Assembly (NCBI GenBank): GCA_039800165.1
Contig: JBDLRH010000004.1
Span: 1 to 64,000 of the forward strand
Length of the DNA: 64,000 bases
DNA from: JBDLRH01 sp039800165
GTDB taxonomy: Bacteria > Pseudomonadota > Gammaproteobacteria > Burkholderiales > Burkholderiaceae_C
Reading direction: 5' to 3'
This document shows positions 8,209 to 18,435 of the stretch, one piece after another; the stretch's first letter is position 1, and the number at the start of each line of letters is the position of its first letter. The position numbers and the translations under genes are program-made. Under the pieces are notes generated by a model. It was not told the DNA's origin, made no database searches, and saw only the letters and a program-made list of their open reading frames with translations.

Positions 8209-9096
8209 TCACTCGATGTTCTGGACCTGTTCTCGCATCTGCTCGATGAGCACCTTCATGTCCACCGAGATGCGGGTGAGCTCCAGCGCCGCCGACTTCG
8301 AGCCCAGCGTGTTGGCCTCGCGGTGCAGCTCCTGGATCAGGAAGTCCAGCCGCTTGCCGATCTCGCCGCCCTTGGCCAGCAGCCGGTCGATCTCGTCCAG
8401 ATGTGCATCCAGGCGCGTCAGCTCTTCGGCCACGTCGATGCGGATGGCAAAGGCGGTGGCCTCGGCCAGCGCGCGGTCGCGGGCAGCGTCGCTGGGCACC
8501 GCAGCGCCGGCATCGGCACCGGCCCCCAGGGCCTCGTTCCAGCGCTCCAGAAAGCGTTCGCGCTGCTGCGCCACCAATTGCGGCACCAGCGGTGCGGCCT
8601 GGGCGGCCAGTGCGCGCAGCTGCTTGACGTGGCCGCGCAGCATGGTGGCCAGCCGCTCGCCCTCGCGCTGGCGTGCTTCCAGCAGCCCGTCGATGGCGCG
8701 CCGGGCCAGTGCGGCCAGCGCGGCGGCATCCGGCGCAGCGGGCGCAGCCGAGCCCGAGGCGAGCTTCAGCACGTCGGCCACCGACAGCTCGCGCGCGGTG
8801 GGCATCCAGGCGCGTATCTGGTCTTGCAGCGACAGCAGCCGCTGCAGCAGCGCAGGCGAGGCATCGCCCAGCGCCAGGTCGGCACGGGCCTCGAAGAAGG
8901 CGCGCACCTCCACCTTGCCGCGGCGGCAGCGCGCCGAAATCGCCTCGCGCAGGGCCGGCTCGTGCGCGCGCCATTCCTCGGGCAGCTTCAGGGCCAGATC
9001 AAGGAAGCGGCTGTTGACCGATCGCAGCTCCAGCCCGTGGCGTGGCTGGCCCTCGGATTGCACCGTGGCGTAGCCGGTCATGCTGTAGACTGCCAT
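8209..9096 (-). CDS. yicC: YicC family endoribonuclease
   Basis: 295 residues. Starts MAVYSMTGYATVQ, the typical YicC N terminus with the MTG(Y/F) motif, followed by LELRSVNSRFLDL, and ends with the DUF1732-type segment RLDFLIQELHREANTLGSKS. Family members act as endoribonucleases on small RNAs in enterobacteria. First gene of the yicC-gmk-rpoZ-spoT run; it is divergent from the kinase gene, with an 83-bp gap holding both promoters. Confidence 0.93.
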   Translation of the reverse strand: MAVYSMTGYATVQSEGQPRHGLELRSVNSRFLDLALKLPEEWRAHEPALREAISARCRRGKVEVRAFFEARADLALGDASPALLQRLLSLQDQIRAWMPTARELSVADVLKLASGSAAPAAPDAAALAALARRAIDGLLEARQREGERLATMLRGHVKQLRALAAQAAPLVPQLVAQQRERFLERWNEALGAGADAGAAVPSDAARDRALAEATAFAIRIDVAEELTRLDAHLDEIDRLLAKGGEIGKRLDFLIQELHREANTLGSKSAALELTRISVDMKVLIEQMREQVQNIE

Positions 9097-9179
9097 TGGG
9101 GGTCAGGGCGTCGGAGGAGAGAGCGCCGAGAATAACCGCATTCGGCGCTGGTGGCGTTAGCCCGGGTCCTCGACAAACC

Positions 9180-10184
9180 ATGTCCAAGGTCAAGCCCGCA
9201 CCCCTTCCGGATGGAGTGACCATCGGTGGCTACCGCATCGCGCGGCAGATCGCCTCGGGCGGCTTCGGCATCGTCTACCTGGGCACCGACGCGCAGGGCC
9301 AGCAGGTGGCGATCAAGGAATACCTGCCGGTCACGCTGGTCACCCGCGCACCGGGCGAGCTGACGCCCACGGTGGCGGTGGACAAGCAGGCGCTGTACCG
9401 GCTGGGGCTCAAGAGCTTCTTCGAGGAAGGCCGCTCGCTCGCGCAAATCTCGCATCCGTCGGTGGTCAGCGTGCTGAACTTCTTTCGCGAGAACGACACC
9501 GTCTACATGGTGACCAACTATCTGCAGGGCGCCACGCTGCAGGACTTCATCATGACCGCGCGCGAGCTCAAGCAGCAAAAGGTGTTTCGCGAGTCCACCA
9601 TCCGGTCGCTGTTCGACGAAATCCTGGTGGGGCTGCGGGTGGTGCACCAGAACAAGATGCTGCACCTGGACATCAAGCCCGCCAACGTGTTCATAACCGA
9701 CGATGACCATGCGGTGCTGATCGACTTTGGCGCGGCGCGCGAGGCCATCACCAAGGAAAGCAACTTCGTGCGGCCGATGTACACGCCCGGCTTCGCCGCG
9801 CCCGAGATGTACAAGCGCAGCGGCCAGATCGGTCCATGGTCGGACATCTACGCCATCGGCGGCTGCATCTACGCCTGCATGTATGGCTATCCACCCAACG
9901 ACGCGCCGCAGCGCCAGGAAAACGACCGCCTGCCCGGCTTGCTGGCGCGGCTGCGCGGCATCTACTCGGACCCGCTGATCCAGACGGTGGAGTGGTGCAT
10001 GGCGCTGGACCCGAAGGCGCGGCCGCAGTCGGTGGCCGAGCTGCAGCGCGAGCTCAGCCGCGAGCTGGCACGGCACTACACGCAGAAGTCGCTGACCGAG
10101 AAGGTGCGCACGCAGATCGGCCACCTGATGCCCGACGCCCGGCGCAGCACGCGCAGCGCAAGCGGTGAGCTCAACCAGCCATGA
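9180..10184 (+). CDS. Serine/threonine protein kinase
   Basis: 334 residues, single Hanks-type kinase domain without transmembrane or PASTA parts. Glycine loop ASGGFGIVY at 25-33, ATP-anchoring Lys46 (VAIKEY), catalytic Asp164 in LHLDIKPANVF, metal-binding DFG at 182-184, APEM in the activation segment. The residue before the catalytic Asp is Leu instead of Arg (HLD, a non-RD kinase), so activation-loop phosphorylation may not be required. The stop overlaps the phosphatase start by 4 bp (ATGA), so the pair is translationally coupled and probably antagonistic. The start at 9180 is the first ATG with the family-like N terminus. Confidence 0.93.
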   Translation: MSKVKPAPLPDGVTIGGYRIARQIASGGFGIVYLGTDAQGQQVAIKEYLPVTLVTRAPGELTPTVAVDKQALYRLGLKSFFEEGRSLAQISHPSVVSVLNFFRENDTVYMVTNYLQGATLQDFIMTARELKQQKVFRESTIRSLFDEILVGLRVVHQNKMLHLDIKPANVFITDDDHAVLIDFGAAREAITKESNFVRPMYTPGFAAPEMYKRSGQIGPWSDIYAIGGCIYACMYGYPPNDAPQRQENDRLPGLLARLRGIYSDPLIQTVEWCMALDPKARPQSVAELQRELSRELARHYTQKSLTEKVRTQIGHLMPDARRSTRSASGELNQP

Positions 10185-11080
10185 AGTTCTCGGTGTTCCA
10201 GGTCAGCCGCAAGGGGGGCCGCGAAAAAAACGAGGACCGCATGGGCTACTGCTACACCCGCGAGGCGGCGCTGTTCATGCTGGCCGACGGCATGGGTGGC
10301 CACCCCGAAGGCGAGGTGGCAGCGCAAGCCGCGGTGCAGACGGCGGCCGACCTGTTCCAGTTCGAGGCACGGCCGCGGGTGGGCGAGGTGGCCGGCTTCC
10401 TGACCTCGGCGCTGTACACCGCGCACCAGCGCCTGCTGCACTACGCCTCGAGCCGGCGCATGTTCGACACGCCGCGCACCACGCTCGTGCTGGCGCTGGT
10501 GCAAGACGGCCAGCTGCACTGGCTGCACTGCGGCGATTCGCGGCTGTACGTGGTGCGTGAGGGCACGCTGCTCACGCGCACCCGCGACCATTCCTACGCC
10601 GAGCAGAACCTGGCGGTCGATCCGCTGCGCACGATTCCGGTCAACCGCAACGTGCTGTACACCTGCATCGGTTCGCCTTCGCGGCCGGTGTATGACCTCG
10701 GTGGCCCGATGACGCTGCTGCCGGGCGACAAGCTGATGCTGTGCTCCGACGGGCTGTGGGACAACCTGGGCGACGAGGAAATCGTGGCGGGCCTGACCTC
10801 GGCGCCGGTGGCGCAGTCGGCCCCCGACCTGGTCGACCGTGCCCTGCGCAACGGCGGCGCGCGCTGCGACAATGTCACCGTTGTCGCGATGGACTGGGAC
10901 CGCGGCGCCGCCGACGATGCCGGCACGGTGCTGACGGACGTGATGCCGATCTCCGGCTTCATGAGCACGCCCACGGTGGCGCTGCCCGAGCCGCACGACG
11001 AGGCCAGCGACGATTCGATCGAGCAGTCGATCGAGCAAATCGACGAAGCGATCCGCCGGGCCACCGGCAAGAAGGACTGA
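10181..11080 (+). CDS. PP2C-type serine/threonine phosphatase
   Basis: 299 residues. PP2C metal-binding motifs are present in order: KNEDRMGY, LADGMGGHPEGE, CGDSRLYV, CSDGLWDN and DNVTVVAMDWD. It probably removes phosphates placed by the kinase encoded just upstream, whose gene it overlaps by 4 bp. The C-terminal 60 residues are acidic and Ser-rich (DEASDDSIEQSIEQ) and lie outside the catalytic domain. Cytoplasmic; no membrane segment. Confidence 0.93.
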   Translation: MKFSVFQVSRKGGREKNEDRMGYCYTREAALFMLADGMGGHPEGEVAAQAAVQTAADLFQFEARPRVGEVAGFLTSALYTAHQRLLHYASSRRMFDTPRTTLVLALVQDGQLHWLHCGDSRLYVVREGTLLTRTRDHSYAEQNLAVDPLRTIPVNRNVLYTCIGSPSRPVYDLGGPMTLLPGDKLMLCSDGLWDNLGDEEIVAGLTSAPVAQSAPDLVDRALRNGGARCDNVTVVAMDWDRGAADDAGTVLTDVMPISGFMSTPTVALPEPHDEASDDSIEQSIEQIDEAIRRATGKKD

Positions 11081-11083
11081 CCC

Positions 11084-11815
11084 ATGACCGTTTTTCAGCG
11101 CAGCGGCGAACGTGCCGCGGATGCGATGCGCCTGGTGCGCATCACGCGCGGCTACACCATCCATGCCGAGGGCTCGGTGCTGGTGGAGTTTGGCCACACC
11201 CGGGTGCTGTGCACCGCCTCGGTGGAAGAGAAGGTGCCCGGCCACAAGAAGGGCAGCGGCGAAGGCTGGGTGACGGCGGAGTACGGCATGCTGCCGCGCG
11301 CCACCCACACCCGTGGCGACCGCGAGGCGGCGCGCGGCAAGCAAAGCGGCCGCACGCAGGAGATCCAGCGCCTGATCGGCCGCTCGATGCGCGCGGTGTT
11401 CGACCTCGGAAAGCTGGGTGAACGCACCGTCCACCTCGACTGCGATGTGCTGCAGGCCGATGGCGGCACGCGCACTGCGGCCATCACCGGCGCCTTTGTG
11501 GCCGCGCAGGACGCGGTGAACTGGCTGATGCGCGAAGGCAAGCTGAAGGCCTCGCCGATCACCGACCATGTGGCCGCGGTGTCCGTGGGCATCGTGCAGG
11601 GCACGCCGCTGCTCGACCTGGAATACACCGAAGACTCGGCCTGCGACACCGACATGAATGTGGTGATGACCGGCGCGGGCAGCTTTGTCGAGGTGCAGGG
11701 CACCGCCGAAGGCGCGGCCTTCACCCGCAAGGAAATGGACGCGCTGCTGGCGCTGGCCACCAAGGGCATCAGCGAGCTGATCGAGCACCAGCGCGCGGCC
11801 CTGGGCCAGGTGTGA
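11084..11815 (+). CDS. rph: Ribonuclease PH
   Basis: 243 residues; phosphorolytic 3'-5' exonuclease that trims tRNA 3' ends. Conserved N terminus (RSGERAADAMR), TAEYGMLPRATHTR, GRTQEIQRLIGRSMRA with phosphate-binding Arg, and DCDVLQADGGTRTAAITGA. Full length. It starts 3 bp after the phosphatase stop and overlaps rdgB by one base. Confidence 0.97.
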   Translation: MTVFQRSGERAADAMRLVRITRGYTIHAEGSVLVEFGHTRVLCTASVEEKVPGHKKGSGEGWVTAEYGMLPRATHTRGDREAARGKQSGRTQEIQRLIGRSMRAVFDLGKLGERTVHLDCDVLQADGGTRTAAITGAFVAAQDAVNWLMREGKLKASPITDHVAAVSVGIVQGTPLLDLEYTEDSACDTDMNVVMTGAGSFVEVQGTAEGAAFTRKEMDALLALATKGISELIEHQRAALGQV

Positions 11816-12417
11816 TGAAGATCGTTCTTGCATCCAACAACGCGGGCAAGCTGGCCGAACTGCAGGCCATGTTTGCGCCGCTGGGCGTGCAACTGGTGCG
11901 CCAGGCCGAGCTCGGCATCGGCGAGGCCGAAGAGCCGCACCGCACCTTTGTCGAGAACGCGCTGGCCAAGGCGCGTCACGCCGCGCGCGCCAGCGGCCTG
12001 CCCGCCATTGCCGACGACGCCGGCCTGTGCGTGGACGCCTTTGGCGGCCTGCCGGGCGTGGACACCGCCTACTACGCCACCCAGTTCGGCTACGAGAAGG
12101 GCGACGCCAACAACGTGCGCGCACTGCTCGAGCAGATGCAGGGCATCGTCAACCGCCGCGCGGCGCTTGTGAGTACCCTGGTGGGTGTGCGCAGCGCAGA
12201 CGACCCCGAGCCGCTGATCGCGGTGGGCCGCGCGGTCGGAGAAATCGCACGCGAGCCGGTGGGCAGCAATGGCTTTGGCTTCGATCCGGTGATGTTCATC
12301 CCCGAGTTCGGCCAGACCTTCGCGCAGCTGCCGGTGGAAGTGAAGAACGCCCACAGCCACCGCGGCAAGGCGGCGCAGCAGATGCTGGCGCTGGTGCGCG
12401 AACGCTGGCTGGCTTGA
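11815..12417 (+). CDS. rdgB: dITP/XTP pyrophosphatase
   Basis: 200 residues; hydrolyses non-canonical purine triphosphates (dITP, XTP) to monophosphates and keeps them out of DNA. Signature ASNNAGKLAEL, then TFVENALAKARHAA, IADDAGLCVDAF, GSNGFGFDPVM and the C-terminal SHRGKA. The ATG at 11815 overlaps the rph stop (TGATG); an upstream GTG at 11812 is less likely. Confidence 0.97.
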   Translation: MKIVLASNNAGKLAELQAMFAPLGVQLVRQAELGIGEAEEPHRTFVENALAKARHAARASGLPAIADDAGLCVDAFGGLPGVDTAYYATQFGYEKGDANNVRALLEQMQGIVNRRAALVSTLVGVRSADDPEPLIAVGRAVGEIAREPVGSNGFGFDPVMFIPEFGQTFAQLPVEVKNAHSHRGKAAQQMLALVRERWLA

Positions 12418-12462
12418 AGCGCCGCCCGGCCACAGCTGCCCGCGCGGGCCCCTGTTCATCCC

Positions 12463-13659
12463 ATGCCTGCCCACGACATCCTGCACCACATGCGACCCGG
12501 CACGCTGCAACTGGCAGCGCTGCCGCCCTTGTCGCTGTATGTGCACCTGCCGTGGTGCATCCGCAAGTGCCCCTACTGCGACTTCAACTCGCACGAAAGC
12601 GCGCAGGCTGACCTGCCCGAGCAGCGCTACCTGGACGCGCTGATGGCCGACCTGGAGCAGTCGCTGCCGCTGGTGTGGGGCCGCACGGTGCACAGCGTGT
12701 TCGTCGGTGGCGGCACGCCCAGCCTGTTCTCGCCGCAGGGCATCGAGCGGCTGATTGCCGGTGTGCGTGCGCGGCTGCGGCTGGAGGCCGGCTGCGAGAT
12801 CACGCTGGAGGCCAACCCCGGCACCTTCGAGCGCGACCGCTTTCGCGCCTTTCGCGATGCCGGCGTGACGCGGCTGTCGGTGGGCGTGCAGAGCTTCAAC
12901 GACGCCCACCTGAAGGCGCTGGGCCGGGTGCACAGCCGCGCGCAAGCCATCGCCGCGCTGGAGGAAGCGGCGCGCAGCTTTGATACCTTCAACCTCGACC
13001 TGATGTACGCGCTGCCCGGCCAGACGCTGGCCGAGCTGGACGCCGACATCACGCAGGCGCTGGCGGTGGCACCGCCCCACCTGTCGATCTATCACCTGAC
13101 GATCGAGCCCAACACCTACTTCGCCAAGTTCCCGCCGCAGGTGCCCGACGAGGACACCGCCTACGCGATGATGGACCGCATCACCGAGCGCACCGCGCAG
13201 GCCGGGCTGCCGCGCTACGAGGTGTCGGCCTATGCGCGCGACGGCCACCGCTGCGCGCACAACATGAACTACTGGCAGTTCGGCGACTACCTGGGCATTG
13301 GCGCGGGCGCGCACGGCAAGCTGAGCTTTGCGCACCGCGTGGTGCGACAGGTGCGGTACCGTGACCCGGCGCGCTACATGGAGCAGGCGCTGGCCGGCGA
13401 CGCGGTGGCGCAGGACGACGACGTGGCGCGCGCCGACCTGCCGTTCGAATTCATGCTCAACGCGCTGCGCCTGCGCGAGGGCTTTGCGCTGCAGGACTTT
13501 CGCGAACGCACTGGCCTGCCGCTGTCGGCCATCGAATCGGCCTTGCAGCAAGCCGAGCAGCGCGGCTGGATCGAGCGCAGCCTGACGCAGGTGACGCCCA
13601 CCGCGCGCGGCTTTGATTTCCTGAGCGACCTGCAGTCGCTGTTCCTGCCCGAGGGCTGA
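12463..13659 (+). CDS. hemW: Radical SAM heme chaperone HemW
   Basis: 398 residues. Radical-SAM cluster motif CIRKCPYC near residue 32 with the extra downstream pattern of the HemW family (YCDFNSHES), SAM-binding VGGGTPSLF, LEANPGT, and RLSVGVQSFND. The C-terminal HemN-like domain is intact. HemW members bind heme and lack coproporphyrinogen oxidase activity; the CxxxCxxC-only pattern supports HemW over HemN. Alternative start Met at 12490 would remove nine residues. Confidence 0.92.
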   Translation: MPAHDILHHMRPGTLQLAALPPLSLYVHLPWCIRKCPYCDFNSHESAQADLPEQRYLDALMADLEQSLPLVWGRTVHSVFVGGGTPSLFSPQGIERLIAGVRARLRLEAGCEITLEANPGTFERDRFRAFRDAGVTRLSVGVQSFNDAHLKALGRVHSRAQAIAALEEAARSFDTFNLDLMYALPGQTLAELDADITQALAVAPPHLSIYHLTIEPNTYFAKFPPQVPDEDTAYAMMDRITERTAQAGLPRYEVSAYARDGHRCAHNMNYWQFGDYLGIGAGAHGKLSFAHRVVRQVRYRDPARYMEQALAGDAVAQDDDVARADLPFEFMLNALRLREGFALQDFRERTGLPLSAIESALQQAEQRGWIERSLTQVTPTARGFDFLSDLQSLFLPEG

Positions 13660-13688
13660 GGGCGTCTGGGGCTACACTTCACGCCGTC

Positions 13689-13778
13689 GGAAGCGTGGCA
13701 GAGCGGTTGAATGCACCGGTCTTGAAAACCGGCGAAGGTGAAAGCCTTCCGTGAGTTCGAATCTCACCGCTTCCGCCA
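13689..13778 (+). tRNA. tRNA-Ser (anticodon TGA)
   Basis: 90-nt class II tRNA with long variable arm (GAAGG...CCTTC), acceptor GGAAGCG/CGCTTCC, anticodon loop CTTGAAA flanked by CCGGT/ACCGG, T-loop GTTCGAATC and encoded CCA. TACACT upstream resembles a -10 box. Confidence 0.96.
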
Positions 13779-13795
13779 GCCGGCTGCCAGCCGAT

Positions 13796-14455
13796 TCAAC
13801 TGCGCAGCATCCCCCGCTCCTCGATGAAGCGCACCACCTGGTCCACGCCGGCCAGGGTTTTCAGGTTGGTCATCACGTAGGGCTTCAGGCCCTTGGGGCT
13901 TTGGCGCATGCGCTGCGTGTCGGCCTCCATCACCGCCAGATCAGCACCCACATGCGGCGCGAGGTCGGTCTTGTTGATCACGAACAGGTCGCTCTTGGTG
14001 ATGCCGGGGCCGCCCTTGCGCGGGATCTTTTCGCCTGCGGCCACGTCAATCACGTAGATGGTCAGGTCGCTCAGCTCGGGGCTGAAGGTGGCTGCCAGGT
14101 TGTCGCCGCCGCTTTCCACGAACACCACATCGGCGTTCGGAAACTGGCCCAGCATGCGGTCGATGGCCTCGAGGTTGATCGACGCATCTTCGCGAATGGC
14201 AGTGTGCGGGCAGCCCCCCGTCTCCACGCCCATGATGCGCTCGGCCGGCAGCGCGCCGCTGACGGTCAGCAGGCGCTGGTCTTCCTTGGTGTAGATGTCG
14301 TTGGTGATCGCGATCAGGTCGTAGCGCTCGCGCATGGCCTTGCACAGCATCTCCAGCAGCGTGGTCTTGCCCGAGCCGACCGGGCCGCCGATGCCCACGC
14401 GCAGGGGCGGCAGCTTCTTGGTGCGATTCGGAACGTGGTGCAAGGCGGTGGTCAT
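13796..14455 (-). CDS. ureG: Urease accessory GTPase UreG
   Basis: 219 residues. GTPase that drives nickel delivery to urease in the UreD-UreF-UreG complex. P-loop GPVGSGKT at residues 24-31, nickel-binding CPH in ETGGCPHTAIRED, DVVFVESGGDNLAATF, and the guanine-specificity motif NKTDL. Last gene of the ureEFG run and 17 bp from the convergent tRNA-Ser. Confidence 0.97.
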   Translation of the reverse strand: MTTALHHVPNRTKKLPPLRVGIGGPVGSGKTTLLEMLCKAMRERYDLIAITNDIYTKEDQRLLTVSGALPAERIMGVETGGCPHTAIREDASINLEAIDRMLGQFPNADVVFVESGGDNLAATFSPELSDLTIYVIDVAAGEKIPRKGGPGITKSDLFVINKTDLAPHVGADLAVMEADTQRMRQSPKGLKPYVMTNLKTLAGVDQVVRFIEERGMLRS

Positions 14456-14496
14456 GGCGTGGTCTCGATGGCAATGCGTGGGTGCGCGGTGTTCGA

Positions 14497-15171
14497 TCAG
14501 GAGCGGAACAGGCGCGAGTACTGGGTTTCGTGGCGGGCCGACAGGATGCCCAGCATCGGGCTGAAGGCCTGGCGTTGGTCATCGCTGAGCGACAGCGCGT
14601 GATCCACGGCGGCGGGAATGTCGGCCGCCAGCGCGCGCAGGATGCGCTGCCCCGCGTTCTGGCCCAACGGCACGGCCTTGATGGCAGCGGCCACCAGGTT
14701 CTCGGCCCAGCCGAAGGCGCACGACAGCAGCACCTCGCGCAACGGCGCGCCACTGCTGCTGGCGGCCAGCGCAAACGCGACCGGCCACGTGGGTGTGGCC
14801 AGAGAGGCCGCTTGCTGCGCGGCGTCGGGCTCGACCGCGCGCAGCCACTCCACGAGCGAGCGGCCCATCTGCTCGGTCTGCTGGCGCAACTCGGCCGTCT
14901 CGCGGGTGTGCAGCACCCAGTCGTTGAGTTGCTGTGTGCGTACGGCATCCTGGCTGCGCCATGCGTCAAGCGACTGCGCCACCACCGCCAGATCGCCTCG
15001 CGACAAGGCGGTATGCAGCTGGTCGACAATCCAGTCGCGGGCACTCGCTTCGTCGGATACCAGCCCGTGGTCGATGGCAGCCTCCAGGCCTTCCGAGTAA
15101 GAGAAGCCGCCGACCGGCAAGGCGGGCGACGCCAGCCAGATCAGCCGCAGCAGCGATGCGTCAGTGGTCAT
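14497..15171 (-). CDS. ureF: Urease accessory protein UreF
   Basis: 224 residues, all-helical. UreF recruits UreG to the UreD-apourease complex. Conserved LPVGGFSYSEGLE and C-terminal helices are present. The start at 15171 (MTTDASLLRLIWLASPALP) matches the family; the open frame upstream is only the His-codon repeat of ureE read in another phase. Overlaps the end of ureE by 11 bp. Confidence 0.94.
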   Translation of the reverse strand: MTTDASLLRLIWLASPALPVGGFSYSEGLEAAIDHGLVSDEASARDWIVDQLHTALSRGDLAVVAQSLDAWRSQDAVRTQQLNDWVLHTRETAELRQQTEQMGRSLVEWLRAVEPDAAQQAASLATPTWPVAFALAASSSGAPLREVLLSCAFGWAENLVAAAIKAVPLGQNAGQRILRALAADIPAAVDHALSLSDDQRQAFSPMLGILSARHETQYSRLFRS

Positions 15172-15712
15172 GCTTGTGACCGTGATCGTGTGCGTGGTCA
15201 TGGTCATGGTCATGTGCGTGCCCATGTGCGTGCCCATGCGCATGGCCCCCATGCGCCGCATACGCGCCGCCTTCGGGCTCGAAGGGCAGGGTGGCCTCGT
15301 TCACGATCAGGTGCATGGCGCGCAGCATGTCGGCCAGCACATGGTCGGGCTCGATCTTCAGGTGATCGGGCTGCAGTTCGATCGGCACATGGCGGTTGCC
15401 CAGGTGATAGGCCGCGCGCGTCAGGTCAAACGGCGTGCCGTGCTCCTTGCAGTGCGTGATCACCAGCACCGGCTGCGGCGCAGCGACCACACGAACCAGC
15501 GATCCGTCTTCGGCCACCAGCACATCGCCGCCGCGCACCACCGTGCCGCGCGCGAGGAACACACCCAGATGCCGGCCCTGCGAATCGTGGGCGTCAAAGC
15601 GGCTCTTTTGCCGCACGTCCCAGTCCAGCTCCACCGTGGCCGCGCGCTTGAGCAGCACCTGCGCCAGGCCGGCGCCCTGGGGCAGGTGCTTGCTGATGTG
15701 GAGGATGGTCAT
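15161..15712 (-). CDS. ureE: Urease nickel metallochaperone UreE, His-rich tail
   Basis: 183 residues. The N-terminal peptide-binding domain (TVELDWDVRQKSRFD) and metal-binding domain (PVLVITHCKEHGTPFDL, YHLGNRHVPIEL with the conserved metal-site His) are followed by a tail in which 15 of the last 30 residues are His in HA/HG/HD dipeptides. Such tails store or buffer Ni. The start at 15712 (MTILHISKHL) is the conserved one. Because of the toxin-antitoxin insertion upstream, ureE is 667 bp away from ureC instead of adjacent. Confidence 0.95.
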   Translation of the reverse strand: MTILHISKHLPQGAGLAQVLLKRAATVELDWDVRQKSRFDAHDSQGRHLGVFLARGTVVRGGDVLVAEDGSLVRVVAAPQPVLVITHCKEHGTPFDLTRAAYHLGNRHVPIELQPDHLKIEPDHVLADMLRAMHLIVNEATLPFEPEGGAYAAHGGHAHGHAHGHAHDHDHDHAHDHGHKHDH

Positions 15713-15728
15713 GGTGCGCGGATTTTGG

Positions 15729-15752
15729 TATAACAACGGTTAAAACATGGAG
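15729..15752 (+). promoter_or_regulatory. Possible antitoxin promoter, operator and RBS
   Basis: TATAAC resembles a -10 box, overlapping the small inverted repeat TAAC-AACG-GTTA (15731-15742), a possible autorepression site. GGAG at 15749-15752 lies 6 nt before the ATG at 15759 and fixes that start over the ATG at 15747. Confidence 0.45.
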
Positions 15753-15758
15753 TTTGCC

Positions 15759-15983
15759 ATGAGCGCACTGAAACTGACCCAGATCGGCAACTCGGTCGGA
15801 GTGATCCTGCCGAAGGAGCTGTTGGTACGCCTGAAACTCGACAAGGGCGATACGCTTTACGTGACCGAGGCTGCCAACGGCCTGAACCTCAGCCCGTATG
15901 ACCCGTCGCTGGAAGAAGAGATTGACCTCGGCCGTGAGTTCATGCGCGAGTATCGTGACACGTTCCACCAACTTGCCAAATGA
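15759..15983 (+). CDS. AbrB/MazE-type antitoxin
   Basis: 74 residues. Swapped-hairpin AbrB/MazE DNA-binding fold at the N terminus (LKLTQIGNSVGVILPKELL), and a short acidic C-terminal tail (DPSLEEEIDLGREFM) of the kind that wraps the toxin. It overlaps the Doc-like toxin start by 4 bp (ATGA). The antitoxin probably binds its own promoter and neutralises Doc. The pair sits on the opposite strand inside the urease cluster and is visibly richer in A/T than its neighbours, suggesting transfer. Confidence 0.88.
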   Translation: MSALKLTQIGNSVGVILPKELLVRLKLDKGDTLYVTEAANGLNLSPYDPSLEEEIDLGREFMREYRDTFHQLAK

Positions 15984-16366
15984 CCTGGCGGTTTGTCAGC
16001 CGCAGGGCGCTGCTGTTGCTGCACGAAGAAAGCCTGGCAGAACACGGTGGAGCGGCAGGTCTGCGTGATGAAGGCTTGCTCGAATCGGCGCTTGCACGAC
16101 CTCATCATTTGCTGGCGTACGGCAAACCAGACATATTTGCGCTTGCAGCGGCTTACGGCTTCGGGCTGGCTCGCAATCACGCATTTGTGGACGGCAACAA
16201 GCGCGCTGCGTTTCTCGCGACCGGCCTGTTTCTCGCGCTCAACGGTTTCCGTCTGACGTCCACGCAAGTGGAGGCCACTCTGACCGTGCTTGCGCTGGCC
16301 GCCGGCGATATCGGTGAAGACGAGTTTGCTCAATGGTTGCGTGACCACAGCGCACCGAGATCCTGA
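15980..16366 (+). CDS. doc: Fic/Doc family toxin (death-on-curing type)
   Basis: 128 residues. Fic/Doc core motif HAFVDGNKRAAF with catalytic His and the Gly-Asn-Lys-Arg anion-hole residues. Doc of phage P1 phosphorylates EF-Tu; this chromosomal homologue is of the same compact length. Complete, with no frameshift. It ends 12 bp from the ureC stop, convergent. Base composition is closer to its antitoxin than to the urease genes. Confidence 0.9.
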   Translation: MTWRFVSRRALLLLHEESLAEHGGAAGLRDEGLLESALARPHHLLAYGKPDIFALAAAYGFGLARNHAFVDGNKRAAFLATGLFLALNGFRLTSTQVEATLTVLALAAGDIGEDEFAQWLRDHSAPRS

Positions 16367-16378
16367 GCGCGCTGCGCG

Positions 16379-18097
<1,719 letters not shown>

Positions 18098-18113
18098 GTT
18101 GAGTGTCCTTGCG

Positions 18114-18419
18114 TCAGAGCGGGCCGGCGACCAGCCCACGGAAGCCATGCACCACGCGGTCGCCAGCGAAATCGACCAGCTCCACCGTGCGCTGCTGCCC
18201 GGGCTCAAAGCGCACCGCAGTGCCCGAGGCAATGTTCAGCCGCATGCCGCGTGCCGCCGCGCGGTCGAACTGCAGCGCAGCGTTGGTCTCGGCAAAGTGG
18301 TAGTGCGAGCCGACCTGGATCGGCCGGTCGGCGCTGTTCTTCACCACCACCGTGATGCTGCGGCGGCCGCTGTTGAGCGCGTGCTCGCCGTCATCGACGA
18401 TCAGTTCTCCGGGTGTCAT
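18114..18419 (-). CDS. ureB: Urease beta subunit UreB
   Basis: 101 residues; structural beta chain of the urease trimer. Starts MTPGELIVDDGEHALN and contains VKNSADRPIQVGSHYHFAETN and RFEPGQQRTVELV, all conserved. 16 bp before ureC. The separate ureA and ureB genes show the usual three-subunit bacterial urease. Confidence 0.97.
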   Translation of the reverse strand: MTPGELIVDDGEHALNSGRRSITVVVKNSADRPIQVGSHYHFAETNAALQFDRAAARGMRLNIASGTAVRFEPGQQRTVELVDFAGDRVVHGFRGLVAGPL

Positions 18420-18435
18420 GTGTGGCCCCCCCGCC

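Noticed and set aside
10076..13551. Two long minus-strand open frames (about 680 and 800 codons) across the phosphatase to hemW genes
   Set aside because: Antisense shadows of rph, rdgB and hemW, each of which has intact motifs; the translations are His/Arg/Gln-rich and unrecognisable.
15170..15260. Met/Thr/His-rich extension of UreF
   Set aside because: It is the His-codon repeat of the ureE tail read in another frame; UreF starts at 15171.
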